Assembly (NCBI RefSeq): GCF_041906005.1
Contig: NZ_JAYRJY010000001.1
Location: 62,001 to 126,000 of the forward strand
DNA from: Ferrovibrio sp041906005
GTDB lineage: Bacteria; Pseudomonadota; Alphaproteobacteria; Ferrovibrionales; Ferrovibrionaceae
DNA: 64,000 nt
Direction: 5' to 3'
The position numbers and the translations under genes were made by a program. The notes beneath the pieces are model-generated. The model was given only the letters and a program-made list of their open reading frames with translations, was not told the origin of the DNA and ran no database searches. The number at the start of each line of letters is the position of its first letter. Positions within the stretch are counted from its first letter, which is position 1. Shown piece after piece: positions 50,676 through 59,812 of the stretch.

Positions 50676-52175
50676 ATGCACAAGGTTTTCGACATCGCGG
50701 CGCGGCGTGCCGAACTGACGCCGGACAAGACCGCTTTCATCGAACCGGAAAGCGGCCGCGCCCTCAGCTACCGCGACCTGGACGACCGCGCCTGCCGCTT
50801 CGCCGCCTGGCTGGGCAACAGCGGCGTGACGACCGGCGACCGCGTCGCGATCCTGTGCCTGAACAGCGCGACCTTCTTCGAAATCCTGTTCGCCTGCGGC
50901 AAGCTGGGCGCCATCCTGGTGCCGCTGAACTGGCGCCAGCCGGCGCCGGAGCTTGGCCCCGTGGTGCAGGATGCCGCACCCAGGCTGCTGATCTTCGATG
51001 CCGACAATGCCGCCGTGGCCGATGAACTGGCGCGGATCTACGACCTCGATCTGCTCTCTTACGCCGATTATGAAGCCGTCGTCGCAAGCACCACGCCGGG
51101 TGTCTTCGACACCTACTGGGCCAGTGACCGCGTCTGGTACATGCTCTATACCTCGGGCACCACCGGCAAGCCCAAGGCGGTGATCCAGACACCGGGCATG
51201 GCCTATGCCAATGCCATCAATATCGGCCAGGCCATCGACCTCACCTCCACCGAGACGACCCTGAATTTCCTGCCGCTGTTCCACACCGCCGGCATCAACC
51301 TGCATACCCTGCCGGTACTGATGCATGGCGGCACGGTAGGGGTGTTGAAGAAATTCGAGATCGACCCGGTGATGACCGCCCTGCAGGCGGGCGACTGCAC
51401 CGCCTTCTTCGGCGTGCCGGCCATCTACCAGGCGATCAGCCTGCATAAGGATTTCGGCACGGCCGATTTCTCGAAAGTACGGTCCTGGGGCTGCGGCGGC
51501 GCGCCATTGCCGGCCACGCTGATCGCGCAATTCGCCGCGCGCGGCGTGAAGGTGTGCAACGGCATGGGCATGACCGAGACCGGTCCGACGGTATTTCTGA
51601 TGGATACCGCCCATGCCGAGGCCAAGATCGGTTCGGTCGGCAAGCCGCAGATCCTGGCCGAGGTGCGCGTCGTGGACCTGGACGACAATCCCCTGCCCGC
51701 CAACGAGGCCGGCGAGTTGCAGATCCGCGGCCCCGGCGTCACGCCCGGCTACTGGAACAACGAAGCAGCTACGAAAGCGGCCTTCACACGCGACGGCTGG
51801 CTCAAGACCGGCGACGTGGCCAGGCGCGATGCCGATGGCTATTACTACATCGTCGATCGCATCAAGGACATGTACATCTCGGGCGGCGAAAACGTCTATC
51901 CGGCCGAAGTCGAGATCGTGATCTACAAATTCCCCGGTGTGCTGGAATGCGCCGTGCTGGGCGTGCCGGACGAGAAATGGGGCGAGGTCGGCCGTGCCTG
52001 CGTGTTGCCGCAGCCCGGCGCCAGCATCGACCCGGAAGGCCTGCGCGCCTTCTGCCGGCAGAATCTCGCTGCCTACAAGGTGCCGAAATACATCGACGTC
52101 GTCGATGATTTCCCGCGCACCGCCGCCGGCAAGATCCAGAAACACGTGCTGCGCAACCGCGCCGCCGGAAAGTGA
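50676..52175 (+). CDS. Acyl-CoA synthetase (AMP-dependent ligase)
   Basis: ANL-superfamily ligase of 499 residues that activates a carboxylic acid to its CoA thioester via an acyl-AMP. The P-loop is YTSGTTGKPKAVIQT, the acyl-AMP motif NGMGMTETGPTVFL, and the C-terminal domain has DGWLKTGDVARRD, KDMYISGGENVYP and the catalytic Lys in RTAAGKIQK. Specificity cannot be read with confidence; medium-chain or aromatic acids are plausible. It lies 11 bp after the hydratase. Confidence 0.94.
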   Translation: MHKVFDIAARRAELTPDKTAFIEPESGRALSYRDLDDRACRFAAWLGNSGVTTGDRVAILCLNSATFFEILFACGKLGAILVPLNWRQPAPELGPVVQDAAPRLLIFDADNAAVADELARIYDLDLLSYADYEAVVASTTPGVFDTYWASDRVWYMLYTSGTTGKPKAVIQTPGMAYANAINIGQAIDLTSTETTLNFLPLFHTAGINLHTLPVLMHGGTVGVLKKFEIDPVMTALQAGDCTAFFGVPAIYQAISLHKDFGTADFSKVRSWGCGGAPLPATLIAQFAARGVKVCNGMGMTETGPTVFLMDTAHAEAKIGSVGKPQILAEVRVVDLDDNPLPANEAGELQIRGPGVTPGYWNNEAATKAAFTRDGWLKTGDVARRDADGYYYIVDRIKDMYISGGENVYPAEVEIVIYKFPGVLECAVLGVPDEKWGEVGRACVLPQPGASIDPEGLRAFCRQNLAAYKVPKYIDVVDDFPRTAAGKIQKHVLRNRAAGK

Positions 52176-52180
52176 GTGCC

Positions 52181-52552
52181 ATGCCTTCGATCAGCCATGA
52201 CCGCACCCTGACCCAGGCCGAATTCGACCTGTTTGCCAGGGTGAGCGGCGACAACAACCCGATCCATGTCGACCCGGATTTTTCGGCCCGCACGCGCTTT
52301 GGCCGTACAGTCAGCCACGGCATGCTGCTCTATACCGTGCTGTGGGGCCTGCTGCAGAGACAGCATCCCGGTGCGCGCCAGATCAGCCACAGCATGATGT
52401 TCCCCAACCCCGCCTATGCCGGCGAAGCCCTGCGTTTCAAACTGGACGAAACCGCCGCCAGCGAAGGCCGCCGCAGCTATGCCGCCAAGGTCACCCGCAT
52501 TGCCGATGGCGCCGTGGTGCTGGACGGCCAGACGGAGATCACCCTGTCATGA
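52181..52552 (+). CDS. MaoC-like (R)-specific enoyl-CoA hydratase
   Basis: Hotdog hydratase of 123 residues with the catalytic Asp/His motif in FARVSGDNNPIHVDPDFSA followed by FGRTVSHGMLLYTVLWG, the complete hydratase-2 signature. ATG 52181 has GGAAAG in range; a GTG at 52172 overlaps the ligase stop but has no room for a ribosome site. It is paired with a second hotdog gene that lacks the motif. Confidence 0.88.
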   Translation: MPSISHDRTLTQAEFDLFARVSGDNNPIHVDPDFSARTRFGRTVSHGMLLYTVLWGLLQRQHPGARQISHSMMFPNPAYAGEALRFKLDETAASEGRRSYAAKVTRIADGAVVLDGQTEITLS

Positions 52553-52941
52553 CCGACACTGCCGTTACCCTGAAAGGCATGCGCGTCGGCGATCATGCCA
52601 GCGTCACCCGCAGCTTCTCGGCCGACGACCTGCGTCTGTTCCAGCAACTGGCAGCCCATGATGGCGCCGCATTGCAGGCCGTGCCCGAACCGCTGATCGG
52701 CGCGCTGTTCTCGTATCTGCTCGGTGTCGAGCTGCCGGGCTTTGGCACCAATTACCTGAAACAGGAAATGCAATTCGAACGACCCGCCCCTGTCGGCCAG
52801 CCTTTGACGGCAAAGGTCGAGATCACGCGCCTCCGCCCCGAGAAGCATCTGGTCGATCTCGCCACCACTTGCATGGACGCAACCGGCACCGTGATCTGCC
52901 GCGGCCGCGCGCTGGTGCTGGCCCAGGATGTCGGCGCTTAA
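52549..52941 (+). CDS. Second MaoC-like hotdog protein, catalytic motif lost
   Basis: Hotdog-fold protein of 130 residues. The expected D-x4-H active-site motif is replaced by QLAAHDGAALQAVPEPLIGA, but the following helix and strands (LGVELPGFGTNYLKQEMQFERP) still fit MaoC. It overlaps the first MaoC gene by 4 bp, so the two may form a heterodimer with one active half. Function beyond that is unknown. Confidence 0.78.
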   Translation: MTDTAVTLKGMRVGDHASVTRSFSADDLRLFQQLAAHDGAALQAVPEPLIGALFSYLLGVELPGFGTNYLKQEMQFERPAPVGQPLTAKVEITRLRPEKHLVDLATTCMDATGTVICRGRALVLAQDVGA

Positions 52942-52951
52942 GGGCTCCGCG

Positions 52952-53743
52952 ATGTATGTTGCCGAAAGCGGGCTTCAAAACGGGCGCGCGCTGGTTTTCC
53001 TGCATGGCTGGGCCGCCCATGGCGGCTATTTCGCGCCGCAGATCGCCGCTTTCGGCGCGCGGTATCGCATCCTGCTGCCCGATCTGCCCGGTCATCGTCA
53101 TTCGCCTGCAGCCCCTGCCGACCTGACCATTCCATATCTGGCCGACCAGTTACACGTCATGTTCAATGCGCATGATCTGCACGAGGCCGTGCTGGTCGGC
53201 TGGTCGATGGGCGCCATGGTGGCTTTCGACTACATCACCCGCTATGGCAGCGCATCGCTGGCCGGCCTGGTGATCGAGGACATGACACCCCGCATCGTCA
53301 ACGACCGCGAATGGCAGTTCGGCATCCGCAACGGCTTCGACCAGGCGCAGAGCGAAACCGCCATGCAGATGATGCGCACCGACTGGGAATCCTACGCCCA
53401 TAACGCCCTGCCCCATCTGTTCGCGCGCGACAGCCGGATCGATCCGGCCCTGGTGAGATGGATCGGTGAGGAGATGGCGCGGAACGATGGCGCGGCCATG
53501 GCGACGTTGTGGCAGTCGATGGCACAACAGGATTACCGCTGGCTGCTGCCGCAACTGGAATTGCCGGTTTTGATCCTGCACGGCAATGAGAGCCAGCTTT
53601 ACGAACCCGCCGTCAGCCAATGGCTGGCGGCCAATATCGCCGGTGCCCAGCGCCGCTGCCTCGATGGCGCCGGACATTCACCGCATCTGGAGATGCCGGA
53701 TACCTATAATGCCGCGCTGCGCGACTTCCTCGACAGGCTCTAG
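52952..53743 (+). CDS. Alpha/beta hydrolase of the catabolic operon
   Basis: Serine hydrolase of about 263 residues. The oxyanion strand is LVFLHGWAAHGGYF, the nucleophile elbow G-W-S-M-G-A (AVLVGWSMGAMVAFDYI), the acid region VLILHGNESQLY and the catalytic His in GAGHSPHLEMP. ATG 52952 has AAGGG at a good distance; ATG 52928 would overlap the MaoC gene. Last gene of the tetR operon, paralleling the hydrolase at the end of the transporter operon. Confidence 0.87.
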   Translation: MYVAESGLQNGRALVFLHGWAAHGGYFAPQIAAFGARYRILLPDLPGHRHSPAAPADLTIPYLADQLHVMFNAHDLHEAVLVGWSMGAMVAFDYITRYGSASLAGLVIEDMTPRIVNDREWQFGIRNGFDQAQSETAMQMMRTDWESYAHNALPHLFARDSRIDPALVRWIGEEMARNDGAAMATLWQSMAQQDYRWLLPQLELPVLILHGNESQLYEPAVSQWLAANIAGAQRRCLDGAGHSPHLEMPDTYNAALRDFLDRL

Positions 53744-53755
53744 CGCCGGTCCGGT

Positions 53756-54511
53756 TCAGACCACGCCGTGCTGGCGCACGTCCAGCCGCACGATTGCCTG
53801 CTCCAGCGCCTCGCGGTCGGTCAGGTAATAGGTCTTGTCCTTGCGGGTCATCTGCCCGCCATGCAGCAGGTTGGCCAGCACGCGCGCCACGGTTTCGCGG
53901 GTGGTGGCGGCGCGGCGGGCGATCTCGTGCTGCTTGGGCATCGGATAGATCAGCCAGCCATCGGTATTCAACGGGTCGCGCCGCGCCAGCTTCAGCAATT
54001 CGCGATAGACGCGCTGGATCGCCCCCAGCGTCGCCAGATCCATGATGCGTTCGTTGTTGGCGCGGATGATGGTTGTCAGCCGCCGCATCACCTTCAATGC
54101 CACGGCCGGTTCGCGCGCCAGCAGGGCCTCGAAAGCCTTCGGCGGCAGGGTGGCAAGGCGGCAGGTGGTCTGCGCCACCACGCTGGCGGAACGACGCTCG
54201 CCGTCGATGGCGGCGATCTCGCCGAAATAGCTGCCGGCAGACACCAGGGCATAGGAGATCTCGCGGCCGTTGCCCGAGAAATTCACGACCTCCACCGTGC
54301 CCTCCACCACGAAATACACATCGCGGCTGTCGCTGTTGCGGTCGAGGATCTGTTCATGCGAGGCAAACCGGCGCCACTGGCAGGCCCGTTCCACCTCGGC
54401 GCGCGCCGCGGGGCTCAGGTCGCACAGCAGGTCGATCTTCTCCAGGCTGTCGGGTGCCGATAACGCGGCCGCCCGGCCCCTGCCGGTGGTCTTGACGGTC
54501 TCTTCGGTCAT
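53756..54511 (-). CDS. Crp/Fnr-family transcriptional regulator
   Basis: Regulator of 251 residues with a cyclic-nucleotide-binding-like domain (about 30-145; DVYFVVEGTVEVVNFSGNGR, then GSYFGEIAAIDGERRSASVVA, where GEIAAIDG-x3-SASV fits the cNMP-binding cassette) and a C-terminal winged helix (QHEIARRAATTRETVARVLANL). No cysteines for an Fnr-type cluster appear at the N-terminus, so cAMP or a similar nucleotide is the likely effector. ATG 54511 has GGGGGATCC upstream. Confidence 0.9.
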   Translation of the reverse strand: MTEETVKTTGRGRAAALSAPDSLEKIDLLCDLSPAARAEVERACQWRRFASHEQILDRNSDSRDVYFVVEGTVEVVNFSGNGREISYALVSAGSYFGEIAAIDGERRSASVVAQTTCRLATLPPKAFEALLAREPAVALKVMRRLTTIIRANNERIMDLATLGAIQRVYRELLKLARRDPLNTDGWLIYPMPKQHEIARRAATTRETVARVLANLLHGGQMTRKDKTYYLTDREALEQAIVRLDVRQHGVV

Positions 54512-54560
54512 TGGATCCCCCTTGCCGCAAAACCGGCGGCAAACGGCCGGGGCAGCCAGC

Positions 54561-55691
54561 CTAGCGGGCGGCTCGCCCCAATGCCGCAAACAGATTGAGC
54601 AGCATCTGCTTCCGGTCGAGATTGACCGATTCCCCGCGATCGAGCAAGCGACCGAACTGTTCCCAGTCCTCGGCCCAGCGTTCCGGCCCCTGCCAGGTCG
54701 CCAAACGGCGGGCCAAAGCCGTCTCGCCCGGGAAGATTTCCGCCCAGCCGGCCCCGCCGATCCGGTCGGCGGCGGCGGCACGGGCCAGCCGCGCCAGCCA
54801 CCAGCGGAACAATTCGGTCATCAGGTGGAATCCCGCCCCGCTCTTGTCGCGGTTGATGGCATCGCCGAAGGCATGCAGCTTGGCGATATCGGGTTTGGGC
54901 AGTTGCCCCACCATGTCGAGCAGGCCATGCAGCAGTTTCAGCCCGCCCTGCGCCGCCAGCATCACGGCGCGGCCCGGCGAACCCTCTGCCAGCACTGCGA
55001 GGCCACGCCGCTCGGCCGCATCCAGATCGGGCAGCAGGCGATCCAGCGCCGGCAGCAGAGCCCCGTCATCGAGTGGCTTCAGCGCCAGCCGGCGGCAGCG
55101 CGAACGGATGGTCGGCAGCAGGCTGCCCGGCGCATGGCTGATCAGCAGCAGGATCGCGTTGGGCGGCGGCTCTTCCAGGATCTTCAGCAATGCGTTCGCC
55201 GCATTCACGTTCATGTCGTCGGCGGCATCGACGATACACACACGATAACCGCCCTCGGCCGCCGTCATGCCGAACCGCTCGTTCACCGCGCGCACATCCT
55301 GCACCACGATGTCGCCGCGCCAGCGCTCGGCCTTGTCGTCCCAGCTGCGTTCCACCGTGATGAGGTCGGCATGGCCCGCACTGGCGATGCGGTGGAAGAT
55401 CGGATGCTCTTCCGGAATCGCCAGCGTGTCGGGCAGAACCGGCGCATCGCCAAACAGGCTGGGGCCGCTGTCGATGGCGGAAGCCGGACCATGAGCCAGC
55501 AGGAAACGCGCGAAACGGAACGCCAGGGTCGATTTGCCCACGCCGCGCGGCCCGGTGATCAGCCAGGCATGCGGCAGCCGGCCCGAGGCCCATGCCTCGA
55601 GCAGGGCTTTCTCGGCCGCGGCATGGCCAAACAGCACGGAAGCATGGCGCGGCCCCCAGGTCGCAGCCTGTTGCGGATCGTGACCACTCAT
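54561..55691 (-). CDS. holB: DNA polymerase III subunit delta'
   Basis: Clamp-loader subunit of 376 residues. The AAA+ core has LITGPRGVGKSTLAFRFAR (P-loop form), VCIVDAADDMNVNAANALLKILEEPP (the delta'/tau hallmark) and sensor ISHAPGSLLPTIRSRCRRL with the SRC motif. It overlaps tmk by 4 bp, the conserved tmk-holB pair. Confidence 0.94.
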   Translation of the reverse strand: MSGHDPQQAATWGPRHASVLFGHAAAEKALLEAWASGRLPHAWLITGPRGVGKSTLAFRFARFLLAHGPASAIDSGPSLFGDAPVLPDTLAIPEEHPIFHRIASAGHADLITVERSWDDKAERWRGDIVVQDVRAVNERFGMTAAEGGYRVCIVDAADDMNVNAANALLKILEEPPPNAILLLISHAPGSLLPTIRSRCRRLALKPLDDGALLPALDRLLPDLDAAERRGLAVLAEGSPGRAVMLAAQGGLKLLHGLLDMVGQLPKPDIAKLHAFGDAINRDKSGAGFHLMTELFRWWLARLARAAAADRIGGAGWAEIFPGETALARRLATWQGPERWAEDWEQFGRLLDRGESVNLDRKQMLLNLFAALGRAAR

Positions 55692-56344
55692 GGCTTCAGA
55701 CTAAACCGCGCCACCACGACCTGCCACAGCGCCACGGCCACGCTGTCCACGTCGCGATCGGCATCGATCAGGTGGCAGCGCTGCGGTTCGCGCGCGGCGA
55801 TGTCGCGGAAGGCGTCGCGCAGCTTTTCATGGAAGTCGCGGCCCATGCGCTCATACCGGTCTTCGGCGGCCTTATGGCCATGCATGCGCTGTTTCGCCCG
55901 CGCCAGCCCGGTTGCCACCGGCAGATCGAGCACCAGGGTCAGATCGGGTGCGAAATCGCCCAGCACCAGTTTGTGCAGCGCGGCCACCACGTCGCGTCCC
56001 ACGGCGCCGGCATAGCCCTGATAGGCCATGGTGGAGTCAGCGAAGCGGTCGGAGATCACCCAGGCGCCGCGGCTCAGCGCCGGTTTCACCGTCTTTTCCA
56101 CATGGGCGCGGCGCGCGGCGTAATGCAGCAGGGTTTCGGTCATGGCATCCCAGCGGTCGGGCTCGCCGGTCACCAGCAGGCTGCGGATCGCCTCGGCCCC
56201 CGCCGTACCGCCGGGCTCCCGGGTCAGCAGCGTTTCGATGCCGCGTTCGGCCAGCCGGTCTGCCAGCAGCCTGATCTGGGTGGACTTGCCGGCGCCCTCG
56301 CCGCCTTCCAGGGTGATGAAGCGCCCGGGAAAGCTGCTGGTCAC
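55688..56344 (-). CDS. tmk: Thymidylate kinase
   Basis: dTMP kinase of 218 residues. The P-loop is FITLEGGEGAGKSTQIRLLA, the DRX-type motif VISDRFADSTMAYQGYA and the LID region RMHGHKAAEDRYERMG. GTG 56344 overlaps the dacC-like gene stop by 4 bp (GTGA), which sets the start; an ATG 18 bp upstream would intrude further into that gene. Confidence 0.95.
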   Translation of the reverse strand: MTSSFPGRFITLEGGEGAGKSTQIRLLADRLAERGIETLLTREPGGTAGAEAIRSLLVTGEPDRWDAMTETLLHYAARRAHVEKTVKPALSRGAWVISDRFADSTMAYQGYAGAVGRDVVAALHKLVLGDFAPDLTLVLDLPVATGLARAKQRMHGHKAAEDRYERMGRDFHEKLRDAFRDIAAREPQRCHLIDADRDVDSVAVALWQVVVARFSLKP

Positions 56345-57525
56345 TGCTTCTTCGCGCCCCACAGCAGATAGCCGACCGCCGCGCTGATGCGGCCGGTGAA
56401 ACCAAGCTGCTGCACATCCGCGCCCGCCACCAGCGGCAGTTCCAGCAGCGGGCCATCCTTGCCGGCCACGGTGAGGGTCGCCACCGGCGTACCCTTGACG
56501 ACAGGCGCCGGGATCGGATTGTCGTAAGACACCGTCACCTTCACGTTGTTCTTGGTCTGGCGCGGCAGGGTCAGGGTCACGTTCCGGTCGATGATCAGCG
56601 GAATGCGCGCCGCATCGCCCAGCCAGATATCGGCCTCGTCCACCACCGCGCCGGCGCTGAACAGCTTGTAATTGTCGAACTGGCTGAAGCCCAGTTCAAG
56701 CAGCCGCTCGGACTCGCGGGACCGCTCGTTCATGCTCTTCAGGCCGTTCACCACCAGGATCAGGCGGCGGTCGCTCCGCTTGGCCGAAGCCGTCAGGCCG
56801 TAACCGGCCGCATCGGTGTGGCCGGTCTTCAGGCCATCGGCGCCGATATCCTTGTACAGCAGCGGATTGCGGTTGCCCTGCGTGATCGGCTTCCTGGTCA
56901 CCTGGTCGACGCCGTAGGTGAACTCCTTCTCGGAGTAGAAATGGTAATACTGCGGGAAATGCCGGATCAGCTGCTTGGCCAGGATCGCCAGGTCGCGCGC
57001 CGTGGTCAGGTGCTGCGGATCGGGCCAGCCCGAGGCATTGCGGAAGGTACTGTTCTTCAGGCCGAGCGCGCGGGCGCGGTCGGTCATCATCTCGGCAAAT
57101 CGTTCCTCGGTGCCGGCGACGCCTTCGGCCAGCACCACGCAGGCATCGTTGCCCGACTGGATGATCACGCCGCGCAGCAGGTCTTCCACCTTCACGCGGC
57201 CGCCCAGCGGCACGAACATCTTCGAGCCCTGGATACGCCAGGCCTTCTCGCTGACCGGCAGCATGTCGTCCAGGCGCAGCTTGCCGGCGGCGAGCTGCTC
57301 GAACACCATGAAGGCCGTCATCAGCTTCGACATCGACGAGGGCGGCATCAACTCGTCGGCATTCTTCTCGAAGATCACCGTGTCGGTGTCGGCATCGATC
57401 AGGATCATCTGCCGCGCCACGGTTTCAACCTGTCCCAACTGGGCAAAGGCCGGGCGGGTCAGGCCCGCCGCCAGCACGGCGGCAAGGCAGAGGGCGGCAA
57501 ACTTATTCAACGACGATACGCGCAT
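56341..57525 (-). CDS. D-alanyl-D-alanine carboxypeptidase (PBP5 family)
   Basis: Periplasmic penicillin-binding protein of 394 residues that trims the terminal D-Ala of peptidoglycan stem peptides. It has a signal peptide (ALCLAAVLAAGLTRPAFAQ) and the full catalytic set S64-M-S-K67, S124-G-N126 and K233-T-G235. A C-terminal beta domain and a weak amphipathic tail (ISAAVGYLLWGAKKQ) match DacA/DacC-type membrane anchoring. Confidence 0.94.
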   Translation of the reverse strand: MRVSSLNKFAALCLAAVLAAGLTRPAFAQLGQVETVARQMILIDADTDTVIFEKNADELMPPSSMSKLMTAFMVFEQLAAGKLRLDDMLPVSEKAWRIQGSKMFVPLGGRVKVEDLLRGVIIQSGNDACVVLAEGVAGTEERFAEMMTDRARALGLKNSTFRNASGWPDPQHLTTARDLAILAKQLIRHFPQYYHFYSEKEFTYGVDQVTRKPITQGNRNPLLYKDIGADGLKTGHTDAAGYGLTASAKRSDRRLILVVNGLKSMNERSRESERLLELGFSQFDNYKLFSAGAVVDEADIWLGDAARIPLIIDRNVTLTLPRQTKNNVKVTVSYDNPIPAPVVKGTPVATLTVAGKDGPLLELPLVAGADVQQLGFTGRISAAVGYLLWGAKKQ

Positions 57526-58591
57526 TGGTCTGTCCGTTACTGAGTACTTGCTGCAAGGCCTGGTCGGCGGCGGTCACCTGGTTGAAGGGACCGAGGCGAA
57601 CCCGGAAGAATTCCTGCTTGTTGACGAAGGTGGATGTCACGTTGGCCGGGCCGATCAGCGACATCTGGGCGGCCAGCTTGTGCGCATTCTCGTGCAGGGT
57701 GAAGGCCCCGACCTGCACATAGATCTGGCCGCCGCGCGCCGGGCCGATATCCACTTTCTGCTGCTTCAGGTCGGTGGAGGCGACCTCGACCGGCTTGGCC
57801 GCGACCGCCCCTTCCGCCGGCCGCTGCGCGGCGAGGATCTGCATCGGCGACGGCTGGCCTTCGGCCGGTTTGGTGATTTCCGCGGTTTTGCCCTTCACAC
57901 CGGGCGGCGGCGGCAGGGCTTCGGCCGAGACGCCGCCACGCGGCGCGGCGGCGGGGCGTTCGTCTCCGCCGGCACTGCGCGAGGCCACCATGGTCGGCGC
58001 CGCTTCGCCACCCAGCGGAGCCGGACCGATATATTGCACGCGCACTTTCGCGGTGCCCTGGCGCTCGTAGCCGAGGAGCTGGGCCGAGCGGCGCGATAGG
58101 TCGATGATACGATTATTGGCATAAGGGCCGCGATCGTTCATGCGCACCACGATCGAGCGGCCGTTTTCCAGGTTGGTAACGCGGACCAGCGAGGGCATCG
58201 GCAGCGTCGGATGCGCTGCCGTCACTTCGTTCAGGTCGAAAACCTCGCCATTGGCGGTCTGCTTGCCATGGAACTGCTCGCCATACCACGAACCGATGCC
58301 GGTCTCGTCGTAATTCGGGTCTTCCTTGGGGTAATACCAGACGCCATTGATCTGATAGGGATTGCCGACTTTGTAGATGCCGCCCTTGCCCGCGCCCGAA
58401 GCCTGGGAATCACCCCCCCGGATGACCGACTTGGCGGCATGGTTGAACAGGGTGGTTTCGGCGCAGCCGGCCAGCCCGAATGTGGCGGCGAGGACCAGGC
58501 CGGCCAAGCGGGCACGCGTCGGCCAGGCGGTTCGGGACTCCCCCCGACCCCCCAGGATCAAGCAAGGGATGGCGTGCCGACGACGGTGCAT
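57503..58591 (-). CDS. rlpA: RlpA-like lipoprotein with SPOR domain
   Basis: Septal ring lytic transglycosylase of 362 residues. A lipobox LAGC follows a hydrophobic stretch (LAGLVLAATFGLAGC). The double-psi beta-barrel has GIGSWYGEQFHGKQTANGE (W-Y-G-x-x-F-x-G-x-x-T-A-N-G-E) and VRMNDRGPYANNRIIDLS with the catalytic Asp; the C-terminal SPOR domain (about 285-362, YVQVGAFTLHENAHKLA) targets naked septal glycan. A low-complexity linker joins them. It overlaps the dacC-like gene by 23 bp. Confidence 0.92.
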   Translation of the reverse strand: MHRRRHAIPCLILGGRGESRTAWPTRARLAGLVLAATFGLAGCAETTLFNHAAKSVIRGGDSQASGAGKGGIYKVGNPYQINGVWYYPKEDPNYDETGIGSWYGEQFHGKQTANGEVFDLNEVTAAHPTLPMPSLVRVTNLENGRSIVVRMNDRGPYANNRIIDLSRRSAQLLGYERQGTAKVRVQYIGPAPLGGEAAPTMVASRSAGGDERPAAAPRGGVSAEALPPPPGVKGKTAEITKPAEGQPSPMQILAAQRPAEGAVAAKPVEVASTDLKQQKVDIGPARGGQIYVQVGAFTLHENAHKLAAQMSLIGPANVTSTFVNKQEFFRVRLGPFNQVTAADQALQQVLSNGQTNARIVVE

Positions 58592-58610
58592 GGTCTATAT
58601 GTGGTGCATA

Positions 58611-59741
58611 TTAACCGTCGCCCAGCCGGTCGGCAAGCAAACTGACGGTCAAAGCATAGTGATGGGCGCAGTTATAGCGCAGCACCGAACGGTAATTGCC
58701 ATAGACCAGGAAGGATGCCCCCCCGGCCCCGTCCGGCTGCACCAGGGCGCCGGAAATCTGGGCCTTGGGCAGCTCGCCCCCATCGGTACGGCGCAATCCC
58801 AGCTTTTCCCATTCGGCAATCGGCAGGTCCCTGGTCATCTGGTCGATGGCGCGGCAGCCCGACTTGCCCTCCCGGGCCAGTTCCCCCAGCCGGGCCTGCA
58901 GCGCCGGAGGCACCTTCACCTCGCGGCCCCAGGTCTGCGCCGTGTTCCAGCCCGCCTTGGCTAGGTAGTTGGCGATGGAGGCAAACACGTCGGCGCGGTT
59001 GTTCCAGATATCGCGCTTGCCATCGCCGTCGAAATCTTCGGCATAAGCCAGATAGCTGCTGGGCATGAATTGCGGCTGGCCCATGGCGCCGGCCCATGAG
59101 CCTTTCATGGTGGCGAAATCGATATAGCCGCGATCCAGCATGGTCAGCGCGGAAAACAATTCGTTGCGGAAATAGCTCGACCGGCGGCGATCAAAGGCCA
59201 GTGTCGCCAGCGAGTGGAACAGCGGCACATCGGCCTTCACCGCACCATAGCGGGTCTCAATCCCCCAGATCGCCAGCACGAAACGCGGCTGCACGCCGTA
59301 ACGCTGGGCCACCTGGCGCAGCAGGGCCTGCTGCTCATCGCGCAGCTTCTGCCCGCGCGACACGTTGGCCGGCGTGATCACGCGGTCGCGATAGGTGGCG
59401 AAATTGAGCTTGAACTCAGCCTGGTTGCGGTCGCGCTCAATGATGCGCATCACCGGCTGAACATCGGCCAGCGCGGTATTCACCACATCCGACTTGATGC
59501 CTTTTTGCAGCGCTTCACTGCGCACCTCAGCCAGAAACGCGTCGAACTCGGCGCGATTGAAGGCGATCGGTTCGCTCGGCTGGCCCGCAGGCGCGCCCGG
59601 CGCGGTCGCGGCGACATTCTGCGTGGGGACGCCCGGAGCGGCCTGCGGCACGGCCGCATCCGCCGGCTGGCCGGACTGCCGCATGCCGCAGGCAGCGACC
59701 ACCAGACCGAGCACCACCGCGCCATACCGCATCCGCCGCAT
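58611..59741 (-). CDS. MltB-family lytic murein transglycosylase
   Basis: Lipoprotein transglycosylase of about 376 residues that cleaves peptidoglycan glycan strands. A short signal ends in the lipobox VVAAC. The SLT/MltB core holds the catalytic Glu in LAIWGIETRYGAVK, with GSWAGAMGQPQFMPSSYLAYA and DFDGDGKRDIW, the MltB hallmarks. ATG 59741 lies 7 bases after GGAGG; ATG 59744 is equally possible. Downstream of a ydcF-like gene, upstream of rlpA. Confidence 0.92.
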   Translation of the reverse strand: MRRMRYGAVVLGLVVAACGMRQSGQPADAAVPQAAPGVPTQNVAATAPGAPAGQPSEPIAFNRAEFDAFLAEVRSEALQKGIKSDVVNTALADVQPVMRIIERDRNQAEFKLNFATYRDRVITPANVSRGQKLRDEQQALLRQVAQRYGVQPRFVLAIWGIETRYGAVKADVPLFHSLATLAFDRRRSSYFRNELFSALTMLDRGYIDFATMKGSWAGAMGQPQFMPSSYLAYAEDFDGDGKRDIWNNRADVFASIANYLAKAGWNTAQTWGREVKVPPALQARLGELAREGKSGCRAIDQMTRDLPIAEWEKLGLRRTDGGELPKAQISGALVQPDGAGGASFLVYGNYRSVLRYNCAHHYALTVSLLADRLGDG

Positions 59742-59786
59742 CATCCCGCCTCCGAATCCACACATCATTCTCACTCAGGGGTGTTA

Positions 59787-59805
59787 CCCCGCGCCGCGCG
59801 CGGGG
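59787..59805 (-). other. GC-rich hairpin between the ydcF-like and mltB-like genes
   Basis: CCCCGCG (59787-59793) and CGCGGGG (59799-59805) form a 7-bp stem with a 5-base loop, 7 bases past the ydcF-like stop on the minus strand. It lacks a U-run and may only stabilise the upstream transcript or limit read-through. Confidence 0.45.
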
Positions 59806-59812
59806 CCAAGAC

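Noticed and set aside
50628..52145. 505-codon open frame (-) opposite the acyl-CoA ligase
   Set aside because: Antisense shadow of a ligase with all ANL motifs; no homology-like motif in the reverse reading.
54270..56015. 581-codon open frame (+) across the crp-like, holB and tmk genes
   Set aside because: It spans three convincing genes on the other strand and has low-complexity composition.
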